From the NCBI GenBank assembly GCA_036725345.1, contig DAIMEJ010000002.1:207246-271245 (forward strand): 64,000 nucleotides of DNA. The letters run 5' to 3'. The notes under the pieces are model-generated. The model was not told the origin of the DNA, did not search any database, and saw only the letters and a program-made list of their open reading frames with translations. Source of the DNA: JAPLJU01 sp036725345 (GTDB lineage Bacteria; Desulfobacterota; Syntrophia; Syntrophales; UBA2192). Within the stretch, counting starts at the first letter, position 1. Every line of letters begins with the position of its first letter. Positions 24,930 to 33,789 of this stretch are shown here, piece by piece. The translations under genes were made by a program, and so were the position numbers.

Positions 24930-25673
24930 ATGCGGGTCGTCTGTGTCATACCGGCGCGGTATTCGTCCTCGAGGTTCAAAGGTAAGCCCCTGGCCGATAT
25001 CTGCGGGAAACCGATGATCCAGCGGGTCTATGAAAGGGCCCTGAGATCCGCCACCGTGTCCGACGTGGTCGTGGCCACCGACGACGGGAGGATCTTCGAT
25101 GCGGTGAGACGTTTCGGCGGGAAAGCCGTCATGACCTCGGCCGCTCACCGCTCCGGAACCGACCGGATCGCCGAAGCGGTGTCCGGGCTTTCAGCGGCCG
25201 ACCGGGACATCGTCGTCAACATCCAGGGGGACCAACCTCTCTTTGAACCCTCCCAGATCGACGAGGTTGTGAAACCGCTCATCGACGACCCGTCCGTTGA
25301 TTTTTCAACCCTCATCTACCGGATCCTGAGCAAGGAAGAGGTGAGCGACCCCAACGCGGTCAAGGTGGTCTTCGACCGAGACCATTTCGCCCTGTATTTT
25401 TCCCGGTCGCCCATCCCCTACTGCCGGGACGCGGGAGGGACCCCCGTCTATTACAAGCACCACGGAATCTACGCGTACCGAAAGTCGTTTCTCATGACCT
25501 TCACAAAACTGGAAGAAGGGTATCTGGAGCGGCTCGAGGCCCTGGAACAACTGAGGGCGATGGAACACGGCCACCGGATCAAGGTGGTTGAAACCCTTCA
25601 GGACTCCATCGAAGTCGACACCCCGCAGGATCTGGATCGGGTTATAAAGGTCTACGGGAAAGGGCCGTTATAG
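24930..25673 (+). CDS. kdsB: CMP-Kdo synthetase (3-deoxy-manno-octulosonate cytidylyltransferase)
   Basis: A 247-residue KdsB: I-P-A-R-Y-S-S-S-R-F-K-G-K-P-L at the N-terminus, V-V-V-A-T-D-D near 50, S-G-T-D-R-I-A-E-A around 73, and N-I-Q-G-D-Q-P-L near 96. It activates Kdo with CTP for transfer to lipid A. Next to kdnAB it may, as in Shewanella, prefer Kdo8N; the sequence alone does not settle this. Twenty-one bases follow hldD. Confidence 0.95.
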   Translation: MRVVCVIPARYSSSRFKGKPLADICGKPMIQRVYERALRSATVSDVVVATDDGRIFDAVRRFGGKAVMTSAAHRSGTDRIAEAVSGLSAADRDIVVNIQGDQPLFEPSQIDEVVKPLIDDPSVDFSTLIYRILSKEEVSDPNAVKVVFDRDHFALYFSRSPIPYCRDAGGTPVYYKHHGIYAYRKSFLMTFTKLEEGYLERLEALEQLRAMEHGHRIKVVETLQDSIEVDTPQDLDRVIKVYGKGPL

Positions 25674-25710
25674 CCCCCGGCAACAAAATGCCAGGAAGAA
25701 ACAGCCGACC

Positions 25711-26457
25711 ATGAAGGTGATAGACTCCCATATCCACTGTGGCATTCAAAACTCGGATCTTCCCTTTGAGACCATCCGGCGCTATCTGTCAAACGGCAAC
25801 ATACAGGGCGCGTGCCTCTATGCCCCCGTGGAGGACATCTACAACCGCTACGACGAGCATTTCGAGGACTCGAAGCCCTGGATCGCCACCCGCCAGCGGG
25901 CGAACGAATACGTGCTCCGGCTTCAGGAGGCCCACGAGGACATCTTCGCCTATTACTTCGTGTGGAATGATTTCCGTCGGGAGGAACTGAAGAAAGGCTA
26001 CAGAGGGGTGAAATGGCACCGGCACGAATACGAACCCCTCTATCACTACGATGATCCGCGCTGCGAGGATTTTCTTCAGGAGGTCTACCGCCTGCGGTTG
26101 CCCATCGTCCTCGAGGAGTCATACGAGAACACGCTCGGCATGCTCCGGCGTATCGACGGGCGCACAACGGTGATCATCCCTCACATGGGCGGGTTGAACG
26201 GAGGTTTCACGGCCCTTTTTCAGGCGAAGATCTGGGATGACGAGACCGTTTTCGCCGACACAGCCCTGGCCACACCCTACGAGATGGACATTTTCCTGAA
26301 GCGCTACGGGAGCGACCGGCTTCTCTTCGGGAGTGATTTCCCTTTCGGTTATCCCGGAAGCGAGCTCTCCAAGGTCCAGAGGCTCAAGCTCAGTGATGTG
26401 GATTACGAGAAGGTCGTGAGCGCAAATATCCTGAAGCTCATGAAAGAGCCCGCCTGA
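25711..26457 (+). CDS. amidohydrolase-family metal-dependent hydrolase
   Basis: A 248-residue TIM-barrel hydrolase (Amidohydro_2 type). The metal-binding H-x-H is at the N-terminus in D-S-H-I-H-C-G; P-H-M-G-G-L-N-G-G lies near 156; and the C-terminal L-F-G-S-D-F-P-F-G-Y carries the family aspartate before the ending V-x-x-x-N-I-L-K-L. Members hydrolyse or decarboxylate diverse carboxylates; no substrate can be named. It follows kdsB by 37 nt and precedes the MBL-fold gene, and may be in the same operon. Confidence 0.75.
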   Translation: MKVIDSHIHCGIQNSDLPFETIRRYLSNGNIQGACLYAPVEDIYNRYDEHFEDSKPWIATRQRANEYVLRLQEAHEDIFAYYFVWNDFRREELKKGYRGVKWHRHEYEPLYHYDDPRCEDFLQEVYRLRLPIVLEESYENTLGMLRRIDGRTTVIIPHMGGLNGGFTALFQAKIWDDETVFADTALATPYEMDIFLKRYGSDRLLFGSDFPFGYPGSELSKVQRLKLSDVDYEKVVSANILKLMKEPA

Positions 26458-26487
26458 CAGGTGTCTTCCGGGAGAGAGGCGAAGGGC

Positions 26488-27129
26488 ATGAAAATATTCG
26501 ATGGGCTTCGGGCCTTTATCTGGCGGGACAACCGGGCCAACAACTGCAACGCCTACCTCATCGAGGATTCAAAGCGCATCCTCGTCGACCCGGGCCATCG
26601 GGACTTCTTCGACCACGTGCAGCAGGGGCTCGCGAAGCTGAAGATCTCCAGGGATCAGATCGACGTCGTACTGGTCACCCACGGCCATCCTGACCACCTC
26701 GAGATGGCTTCAAATTTCAAGGCACCGACCCTCGTCGGGATGGGCGAGGAGGAATACCGCTTCACGAAGGAAAACTTCGCCCCCTACTACAAGATCCCCG
26801 AGCCCGCCTTTCTTCTCCGGGAGGGCGATCTCACCATCGGGGATGTCACCCTGAGAATCATGCTGACGCCGGGACACTCCCCGGGATCCCTTTGCATCTA
26901 CTGGCCCCTTAAGAAGGCGCTCTTCACCGGCGACGTGGTCTTCAGCCAGGGCATCGGCAGGACGGACCTTGTGGGTGGAGACGGAGGTCTCTTGAAGGAG
27001 AGCATCCGGCGCCTCGCAGCGCTGGATGTGGAGCATCTGCTGCCGGGTCACGGCGAGATGATCTCCGGGCGGAAAAACGTGAAGGCCAATTTCAAGATGA
27101 TCGAGGATTACTGGTTCAACTACCTGTGA
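26488..27129 (+). CDS. MBL-fold metallo-hydrolase (paralogue of the 3775-4443 gene)
   Basis: A 213-residue metallo-beta-lactamase-fold hydrolase with T-H-G-H-P-D-H near residue 62, T-P-G-H-S-P-G-S, the D-V-V-F aspartate and L-L-P-G-H-G-E. It shares blocks with the other MBL gene: N-N-C-N at the start, G-R-T-D-x-x-G-G-D, L-L-K-E-S-I and the N-V-x-x-N-F-x-x-I end. The ATG at 26488 matches the start of that paralogue; the GTG at 26461 is in frame but less likely. It ends 14 nt inside the convergent hypothetical gene. Confidence 0.8.
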   Translation: MKIFDGLRAFIWRDNRANNCNAYLIEDSKRILVDPGHRDFFDHVQQGLAKLKISRDQIDVVLVTHGHPDHLEMASNFKAPTLVGMGEEEYRFTKENFAPYYKIPEPAFLLREGDLTIGDVTLRIMLTPGHSPGSLCIYWPLKKALFTGDVVFSQGIGRTDLVGGDGGLLKESIRRLAALDVEHLLPGHGEMISGRKNVKANFKMIEDYWFNYL

Positions 27130-27628
27130 GATTCAGGGCCTGCTCCCTGAACTTTTCGAGAGCCGCTTTGTAGGAAGACGCCCACTCGGGATCTCCCGCG
27201 ACGTTCGGCAGGACGGCCGATCCGGAAACGCCGCTTCGGGCGAGCTTTTCTCCGAGGCCTTTCAGACGCGCGACCCGCAGGGCAATGAGATCCTTCAGGA
27301 ACACGTCCATGCTTTTCTCCAGCGGTTCGGTCCTCAGGTGCAAAAGTTCCTTCATCATCCGGAGAACTTTTCCGTTGTCACCTTCCGGGTGAAGATGGGC
27401 GATGAGTTCCGATCGGAGAAAGTCCCGGGCCGTTTTGTCCTTGAGGGGTTCTTTGAGCTCGCGCCCGATATCCTCGAGGGTAGCCTTGTCGTCCAGAAAC
27501 CTCCCGACCCACAGTCTGATTTTCTTGGCCTCTTCTTCCCGTCTCAGGGTTTCTTTCTCCTCAGCCGAGAGGCTGAGCCCCTTCGTTTTTTCCATGATGA
27601 TGTCGAGCGTGCTTTTGATCTCAGCCAT
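27116..27628 (-). CDS. hypothetical cytoplasmic helical protein
   Basis: A 170-residue protein, charged and predicted to be almost all helical, with long amphipathic stretches (residues 10-40 and 85-135) that could form a coiled coil. It has no signal peptide and no cysteines. I do not recognise it. It starts with ATG behind an AAGAGGAT box. The last 14 bases overlap the tail of the convergent MBL-fold gene. Confidence 0.65.
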   Translation of the reverse strand: MAEIKSTLDIIMEKTKGLSLSAEEKETLRREEEAKKIRLWVGRFLDDKATLEDIGRELKEPLKDKTARDFLRSELIAHLHPEGDNGKVLRMMKELLHLRTEPLEKSMDVFLKDLIALRVARLKGLGEKLARSGVSGSAVLPNVAGDPEWASSYKAALEKFREQALNLTGS

Positions 27629-27703
27629 AGGTATCCTCTTTCTTGTGGTTCCCGGCGGTCGAGCGTGAAGGTTTATACCCGCAAATGCCTGATTTTTCCA
27701 GTC

Positions 27704-28933
27704 TCAGGATCTGATGATGTCCACCGGTTCAACGAGGGTGGCTTTCTTCGCGGGGTAGATACCGGCCATGACGCCGACGGCGACGGAGGCCGCGAAGGAC
27801 AGAAAAAGCCCGATCAGGGAAAGCGTGAAGGGGTATTTCAGGATTTGAAACAGCACAACGGTCAGAAGAAACCCGGCTACGACGCCCACCACCCCCCCCG
27901 TGAGCGAAATGAAAGACGACTCCATGAGAAACTGCAGGGTGATGTCCCTCTTACGGGACCCCACGGCCCGCCGAATGCCGATTTCAACCTTTCTTTCATT
28001 GACGATGAGAATCATGATGGACAAAATGCCGAGCCCGCCGATGACAAAGGAAGCGGCGGCGGCAATCCGCCCCAGGACCGTGATAAGGTCCATGGCCTGC
28101 GTCTTCAGCGCCAGGACGTCCTTCATGTCGATGACGCCGAAATCATCGTTCTCCCCGGGTTTTATATTGTGTCGCTTCCGCATCAGATTTTCTATATCGG
28201 CTTTGGCCGAAGGGATGAGTTCTTCACGGGTAATCTGGACGTAGATGTTGTTGACGTTGGTCTTGTTGACCATGGACTTGAGGAACGTCTGCAAGGGGAC
28301 GAAGATCTGGCTGTCCTGGTCGGCGCCGGAAACATCGGCACCCTTCTCTTCCATGATACCGATGACCTGGCAGGGCACGCGCCAGATCAGGATGTACTGT
28401 CCAATGGGATTTTCATCACCGAAAAGCTTGTCCACGACGGTACGGCCCAGGACGGCAACCTTGGCCCGATCCGCGTTGTGTTTTTCGGTAATGAAGTTTC
28501 CCTGCCGGACGTAAAAGTTCCGGATGTCCTGGAAATTCGGCTCCACCCCGTTTACCAGGATCCCCTTCAGCACCGTGTTGCCGTAACGGACGGGAAGGGT
28601 TTTGTAACCTGTGGGGGACAGGTCGGAAACCGACGGGATCGAGTCCTTGATGGCCCGGGCGTCCTCCGGGGTCAGGTTCGTCGCAGAACTCATCAGCGGC
28701 ATCCCCGCGCCCACGCGCCGCACGATGCCGCTGCGGACGATGAGCAGATCCTTTCCCATGCTGTCGATGTCCTGCTCGGTCTTGATGGCGAGCGAGCCCG
28801 AAAGATTGGACACGATGATCAGCGAAAAAGTCCCGAAGAAGACGCCCAGCACGGCGAGCATGGTGCGCCACTTGAACTGTACCAGCGACCGGCGTGCGAT
28901 TTTCAGATTGAGGAAAATCCGTCTTAAATCCAT
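27704..28933 (-). CDS. MacB/FtsX-type ABC transporter permease (1 of 2)
   Basis: A 409-residue permease. One membrane helix near residue 28-48 is followed by a large periplasmic MacB core domain (about 50-270), then three C-terminal helices with the FtsX signature I-G-I-R-R-A-V-G-S-R-K-R-D-I. Such permeases work by mechanotransmission, driving substrate through TolC from the periplasm without carrying it across the inner membrane. Last gene of the tolC-hlyD-ATPase-permease-permease cluster. Confidence 0.88.
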   Translation of the reverse strand: MDLRRIFLNLKIARRSLVQFKWRTMLAVLGVFFGTFSLIIVSNLSGSLAIKTEQDIDSMGKDLLIVRSGIVRRVGAGMPLMSSATNLTPEDARAIKDSIPSVSDLSPTGYKTLPVRYGNTVLKGILVNGVEPNFQDIRNFYVRQGNFITEKHNADRAKVAVLGRTVVDKLFGDENPIGQYILIWRVPCQVIGIMEEKGADVSGADQDSQIFVPLQTFLKSMVNKTNVNNIYVQITREELIPSAKADIENLMRKRHNIKPGENDDFGVIDMKDVLALKTQAMDLITVLGRIAAAASFVIGGLGILSIMILIVNERKVEIGIRRAVGSRKRDITLQFLMESSFISLTGGVVGVVAGFLLTVVLFQILKYPFTLSLIGLFLSFAASVAVGVMAGIYPAKKATLVEPVDIIRS

Positions 28934-29041
28934 GGAACGTCACAGAGAAAACATGGGTCATGGAATATGGGAATGACGGGGAACAGCAGACAGGAAGAGA
29001 CCCAAGATTCCAATCCTCCATCACTCCATCGCCGCAGGGGA

Positions 29042-30256
29042 TCAAGCCCTTATCGCTTCGATGGGCTCCAGGTTCGCTGCCTGCCTTGCCGGATGAAGCC
29101 CGAATCCGATGCCGATGGCCCATGACAACACGAGGCCGATGGCGAAGGCCTTCCATGAAAAGTACACCGGAAACTCCGCCACGTACGTCAGCAGCTGCGC
29201 GGAGATGACGCCGAGGATGAAACCGACGACACCGCCGGCCGTCGTGATCATCACAGCCTCCGTCAGGAACTGTATCATGATGTCCTTTCTGCGCGCCCCC
29301 ACGGAGCGGCGGATCCCGATCTCCTTGACCCGCTCCTTGACGGATAACAGAAACAGATTTGCCAGAACGAAGCCGGCGACGATAAGGGAGATGACGCCGA
29401 CGATCCCGATGAAGACGACAAGCGACCCCGTGAGGGCCACGAGGAAATTGACGATGTCCTTGGAGGAGAAAATTCGAAAGTCATCGGGCTGGCCGTCGGG
29501 GATCCGGTGCAGGTAGCGGATCAGACGCTTCAGCTCCTCGACGCGGAGGTCCACGTTCTCCAGATCGGTGAAGCGCAGACGCATGGCGACCACATACCGG
29601 GGTTCGTTCTGGATCTTCTTCATCACCGTCGTGTAGGGCAGGATGATGCGGTTGTCGAGGCTGCCCCCGCCGGCCGTCGTGCCGCGCTCCTGGAGAACGC
29701 CCACGATCTGAACCGGGAGGTTTCGCACCTGAATGAACTTGCCCACGGGGCTTTCATTCCCGAAGAGTTCCCGGGCAACCTCCTGGCCGATGAGCCCCAC
29801 GTTGGCGTAACGCCGTATGTCGTCGTCCGTGAAGTCGGAGCCCTCCACGACGGGCCACGTCCAGGCCCGGCTGAAATCGCTCGAAGAGCCAACGACGAGG
29901 CTCTGATAACGGTTTCCCCTGTAAGAAACGGTGGTGCTGCCCACCCATGTCGAAGGAACGACGACGTAGGCCGTTGGAAAAGCCTGACGAATGGCCTCGA
30001 CGTCGTCAAGGGTGATCGTCTTATCCCGCTGGCCGATGGCGCGGGCTTCTTCGCTGCCGCTCATGACCATGACGGAATCGGGGCCGAAGCTGGCCACGAT
30101 GTCGTAGGCTTTCTTGTAGGCCCCTTCCGTGGCGGCCACAATGATCGTGATGGCCGAGATGCCCAGGGCGACGCTCACGAGGCAGAAGAAGGTCCTGAGC
30201 TTGAAGGCCTTCACGGCTTCGAAAGACTGGATCAAAAGCAGGGAGAGACGGTCCAT
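29042..30256 (-). CDS. MacB/FtsX-type ABC transporter permease (2 of 2)
   Basis: A 404-residue permease with the same layout as its downstream neighbour: helix at residues 20-40, periplasmic MacB domain, then three helices with I-G-I-R-R-S-V-G-A-R-R-K-D-I and a terminal A-A-N-L-E-P-I-E-A-I-R-A. It probably pairs with the downstream permease as a heterodimer. A degenerate repeat fills the gap to the ATPase gene. Confidence 0.88.
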   Translation of the reverse strand: MDRLSLLLIQSFEAVKAFKLRTFFCLVSVALGISAITIIVAATEGAYKKAYDIVASFGPDSVMVMSGSEEARAIGQRDKTITLDDVEAIRQAFPTAYVVVPSTWVGSTTVSYRGNRYQSLVVGSSSDFSRAWTWPVVEGSDFTDDDIRRYANVGLIGQEVARELFGNESPVGKFIQVRNLPVQIVGVLQERGTTAGGGSLDNRIILPYTTVMKKIQNEPRYVVAMRLRFTDLENVDLRVEELKRLIRYLHRIPDGQPDDFRIFSSKDIVNFLVALTGSLVVFIGIVGVISLIVAGFVLANLFLLSVKERVKEIGIRRSVGARRKDIMIQFLTEAVMITTAGGVVGFILGVISAQLLTYVAEFPVYFSWKAFAIGLVLSWAIGIGFGLHPARQAANLEPIEAIRA

Positions 30257-30263
30257 AATAAGC

Positions 30264-30344
30264 AGGCGCAGGGCTTAAGGCTTAAGGCTAATAAAAGCTG
30301 GAAACCGAAGAGTCCCCTTCGCCATGTGCCTTATGCCTTTTGCC
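30264..30344. repeat. GGC-rich degenerate inverted repeat
   Basis: The left arm (30264-30288) repeats a GGCTTAAGGCTTAAGGC pattern and the right arm (30321-30344) carries the complement-like GCCTTATGCCTTTTGCC. It fills the spacer between the permease and ATPase genes. Similar sequence recurs at 40392 and 41331. Confidence 0.55.
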
Positions 30345-30346
30345 GT

Positions 30347-31021
30347 TTATTGTGTTATCACCCCGTCGCGAATGTGGATGACGCGGCGGGCGAAGGAAGC
30401 GATGTCGGAATCGTGTGTTATGACGACGACGGTCTTGCCGCGCTGGTTCATCTGCGTCAGGACGTTCATGATCTCCGTGGCGGTTTGACTGTCGAGCTGA
30501 CCGGTAGGTTCATCGGCCAGGAGGAGTTCCGGGTCGTTGATGAGCGCGCGGCTGATGGCCACGCGCTGCTGTTCCCCTCCGGAGAGCTGCGTCGGCCGGA
30601 AGTTCATCCGGCCTTCGAGGCCGACGATCTTGAGAAGCTCGACGGCCCGGTCCCGGACCCGGTCTTTGCGCTTCTCTCTGTAGAGGGTCGGCAGGAGAAT
30701 GTTTTCGAGGACCGTCGCGTAGGGCAGGAGGTAGAAGCTCTGGAAGACGAAACCGATGTGCTCGTTGCGCAGCTCGGATAGCTCGTCGTCGTTGAGTTGT
30801 GTCACATCACGGCCGGTCAGGATATAGCGGCCTGACGTGGGCACATCGAGACACCCCAGGAGGTTCATGAGCGTCGATTTACCGGAACCGGAGGTCCCCA
30901 TGATGGCCGTGAACTCACCCGGCTGGATCGTGAGGTTGATTCCCTTGAGGACGTGGAGGTCCTGTTCGCCCAGGTGAAAGGTCTTGGTGATATTCTCCAT
31001 GACGCACACGGGATCGGCCAT
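30347..31021 (-). CDS. MacB/LolD-type ABC transporter ATP-binding protein
   Basis: A 224-residue ATPase: Walker A G-T-S-G-S-G-K-S-T near residue 41, signature L-S-G-G-E-Q-Q-R near 143, Walker B E-L-L-L-A-D-E-P-T-G-Q-L-D and H-loop V-I-T-H-D. The F-Q-S-F-Y-L-L-P Q-loop is typical of the LolD/MacB group. Its ATG overlaps the HlyD stop by one base. It powers the two downstream permeases. Confidence 0.93.
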   Translation of the reverse strand: MADPVCVMENITKTFHLGEQDLHVLKGINLTIQPGEFTAIMGTSGSGKSTLMNLLGCLDVPTSGRYILTGRDVTQLNDDELSELRNEHIGFVFQSFYLLPYATVLENILLPTLYREKRKDRVRDRAVELLKIVGLEGRMNFRPTQLSGGEQQRVAISRALINDPELLLADEPTGQLDSQTATEIMNVLTQMNQRGKTVVVITHDSDIASFARRVIHIRDGVITQ

Positions 31022-32235
31022 TACTTGAGAGCCCCCTTCTGCGGGGTCTGCGTGCCGGCCGTCACCGGGAGGACGATTTTCGTGGCGAGCACGTCGCCTT
31101 CGTTTGCCCCGGAGAGGATCTCCGTTTTGTCCTCTCCGCGTATCCCGATCTTGATCTCGAGTTTTTCGACCTTGTTCTTTCCCGTGACGCGGTAGGCAAC
31201 CTGCTTTCCCCGCTCGAACTTGATGGCGGCATTCGGTGCCGTCAGGATGTTCGCCTTTTCCTGCGTGATGATCCGCACGTGGGTCGTCATCTCCGGCCTC
31301 AGAAACTCGGCGTCTTCAGGGGATACCTTCATGGTGGAGAGATAGTAGACGATATTTTCCTTGACGACGGGCTGGGGATAGATTTTCTCGACCTTGCCCT
31401 TGAAGGTCTTCGCCGGGAAAGTGTCGACGTAGAATTCCACGTCCTGGCCGACGGCGGTCTTGCCGATGTCCGTCTCGTCCACGTAGATCCACATCTCCAG
31501 CTTTGTGGGGTCGAGGACGGTGACGAGATTGGCGACCTGGAGGCCGGCGACGATGGTTTCCCCTTCCTGGGCCGTGACTTCCGAGACAACCCCGTTGATG
31601 GGTGAGTAGATCTTTGTGTAGGAAAGCCGGATCTGCTGCTGGCGGAGCTGTGCCTGGGTTTCCTCCGTCGTGGCCTTTGCGATGTCCAGCTGAGTCTTGT
31701 GTTCGTCCTGGAGACGCTTCAGGATGGCGCCCGTGGACTCATACTGGCTTTCCGCCTTGTCCACGGCATCCTTCGTGGTGTAGTCGTGCTTCAGAAGTTC
31801 CCGCTCGCGCTTGACATTGGCTGTGGCATACTCATGGTTGGCCTTTGCCTCCCGGATCCGCTCCGGGTAGGTCAACTCGATCTGGGACAGGGTGTTTCTG
31901 GCCGAGACGAGGGACGCCTGTTGCTGGGCGATCTGCTGGAGGATTTCCCGGTCGTCGATGAGTGCGATGAGCTCGCCGGCCTTTACGCGATCCCCCACCT
32001 TGACCTTCATCTGCTTGATGGTCCCCGTGGCCCGGGTGCCGATCTTCACGACGGCGCCCACCTGGGACTTGATGATCCCCGTCTCGACGAGGACCCCCCT
32101 GATATTTCCCCGTTCCACTTTTCCCGTTTCGAGGACCTGAATCTCCTGCCGGGCGAAAAACTTTTTGTAGACCAGAAAGCCGGCGGCTGCAATGACGATG
32201 GCGAGTACGACGGCGATGACGATCTTTTTTCGCAT
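31021..32235 (-). CDS. HlyD/MacA-family periplasmic adaptor
   Basis: A 404-residue membrane-fusion protein. An N-terminal anchor helix (residues 4-23) precedes a lipoyl-like barrel, a coiled-coil hairpin (about 95-190, with alternating heptads) and a beta-barrel domain. The G-x-V-x-x-G-x-I-x-G-V-L-V-E-T-G start of the barrel is typical of MacA. It bridges the inner-membrane permeases to TolC. It lies between tolC and the ATPase. Confidence 0.92.
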   Translation of the reverse strand: MRKKIVIAVVLAIVIAAAGFLVYKKFFARQEIQVLETGKVERGNIRGVLVETGIIKSQVGAVVKIGTRATGTIKQMKVKVGDRVKAGELIALIDDREILQQIAQQQASLVSARNTLSQIELTYPERIREAKANHEYATANVKRERELLKHDYTTKDAVDKAESQYESTGAILKRLQDEHKTQLDIAKATTEETQAQLRQQQIRLSYTKIYSPINGVVSEVTAQEGETIVAGLQVANLVTVLDPTKLEMWIYVDETDIGKTAVGQDVEFYVDTFPAKTFKGKVEKIYPQPVVKENIVYYLSTMKVSPEDAEFLRPEMTTHVRIITQEKANILTAPNAAIKFERGKQVAYRVTGKNKVEKLEIKIGIRGEDKTEILSGANEGDVLATKIVLPVTAGTQTPQKGALK

Positions 32236-32258
32236 GGACGATCCCCCGGCGGTTTAGA

Positions 32259-33572
32259 TTAGCGACTGGTGTCAACCCCCTGAACGGAGGGAGGGGCCTT
32301 CAAGATCTCCAGACTTTCAACACCCGCATTCCTCTCCAGCAGGGCCCTGGATAAAATGAGGTTCAGCTTCGAAGTGGTGCTCTGCTCCCGGGCGGTCTGC
32401 AGCAGCCCCTCGGCGACGACGAGAGAAAGGATGTCCCCCTTGCCGACCTTGTATTCGCCGAAAGCCTGGTCGTAGTTCTGCTGGGCCTGTTTGAGCTGCG
32501 TCTCCGCCACGTCAACGTTTTTCGCGGCGGTCAGAAAGTTCTCGTAGTTTCTCCTGAGATCCAGGAGGAGCTGCCTCTCGATTTCTCTCAGGTTGTCCTC
32601 CGAGATGCCCACGCCGATTCTCGCGGATTTCGCGCGGTAGAATTTGCCGAGCTCGAAGATATTCCACGACGCGGTCAGGAGGGCGGCGCGATCCTGAAAG
32701 GAGGACCTGATGTCCGTCTCGCCCGTTCTTGAATAGACGGCACTGGCGGAGATCGTGGGGTAAAAGGGGCTGTAGGAAAGGGTCCTTGTGCTCTCGGCCC
32801 GCTTGACGGCGTACTCGAACTGCCTGATTTCGGGCCTCTGCATGACGAGATCCGAAAGCGTCTGTTCCGGAGGGGCTGTCTTCGATGCCTCCAGAGTCCC
32901 CTCGATCTCGTAAGGTTCATCGAAGCGCTTTCCGATGAGAGAGGCGAGTTCCGAAAGGGCCTTGATGACGTTCCCTTCCGCCTGGATAAGGTTGAATTTG
33001 GCCTGTTCGAGCCTGACGGATGCCTGCAGGACATCGGAGAGCTTGGCAACGCCGAACCGGTGACGCCCTTCGGCGACCTCGAAATCCGTCTGGGCATTCT
33101 CGAGCTGCTTCTTTCGATGTTCCAGGATGTCACGGGTGGCGATGGCGGTGTAGAAACTCACCTTGACATCGAAATCAACCTGAAGTCGGCTTTTCCGAAG
33201 CTCTTCCTGATCCGTTCCCAGATTGTATTTGGCGATGTTTCGGTTTGCCTCCCGTCTGAACCCGTCGAAGAGAGTGAGCGAAGCCGTTGCGTCGCTTGTC
33301 GTCACGTCGTAATTGCTCGTCGACGTGTCATGCCACTGCTGTGACCCGCCCACATCGACGCTCGGGAGGTAGGGACCGTAGGAAGCCTTGTAGAGGGCAT
33401 CGGAAGACTGCACCTGTTTAAGAACCGCCTGATAGGCCGGCAGGTTCTTGAGACACAAGGAGATGGCTTCGTCGAGCGTGAGCGCGGAGCCGGGCAGGGC
33501 GATGGCGAAGGAGAGAACAATAGAGAGAAGGACCAGGACGGGTTTCCACGGGACCCCTTTCGGATGAATCAT
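32259..33572 (-). CDS. TolC-family outer-membrane efflux protein
   Basis: A 437-residue outer-membrane factor with a signal peptide (cleavage after G-S-A near residue 30) and two OEP repeats: L-T-L-D-E-A-I-S-L-C-L-K-N near 31 opens the first, and long coiled-coil helices rich in A, Q and L form the periplasmic tunnel. First gene of the five-gene efflux cluster, so the channel, adaptor and pump are made together. Substrates could be antibiotics, peptides or lipids. Confidence 0.92.
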   Translation of the reverse strand: MIHPKGVPWKPVLVLLSIVLSFAIALPGSALTLDEAISLCLKNLPAYQAVLKQVQSSDALYKASYGPYLPSVDVGGSQQWHDTSTSNYDVTTSDATASLTLFDGFRREANRNIAKYNLGTDQEELRKSRLQVDFDVKVSFYTAIATRDILEHRKKQLENAQTDFEVAEGRHRFGVAKLSDVLQASVRLEQAKFNLIQAEGNVIKALSELASLIGKRFDEPYEIEGTLEASKTAPPEQTLSDLVMQRPEIRQFEYAVKRAESTRTLSYSPFYPTISASAVYSRTGETDIRSSFQDRAALLTASWNIFELGKFYRAKSARIGVGISEDNLREIERQLLLDLRRNYENFLTAAKNVDVAETQLKQAQQNYDQAFGEYKVGKGDILSLVVAEGLLQTAREQSTTSKLNLILSRALLERNAGVESLEILKAPPSVQGVDTSR

Positions 33573-33789
33573 GATGACGGCTTCCTCGAGAAAAGGCTAT
33601 GTTATGTTGATAAGAACGTACGGGACGCGAAATGGTTTATCCCTCTTTTGGGGACGTTCCATAAAAAAACATTACAATCGTAGCTTTTACTCGTTTTTTT
33701 CCGGCTTTGGCAAGCAGAATTTGGGTGACGGCCCATTCGAGAATTGGTAAAAGAAAAGGAGGATTTCTTGGAAAAGAAGGAGATAAGCA

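Noticed and set aside
33640..33665. GGGGACGTTCC sequence resembling another REP-like arm
   Set aside because: No complementary arm is present nearby.
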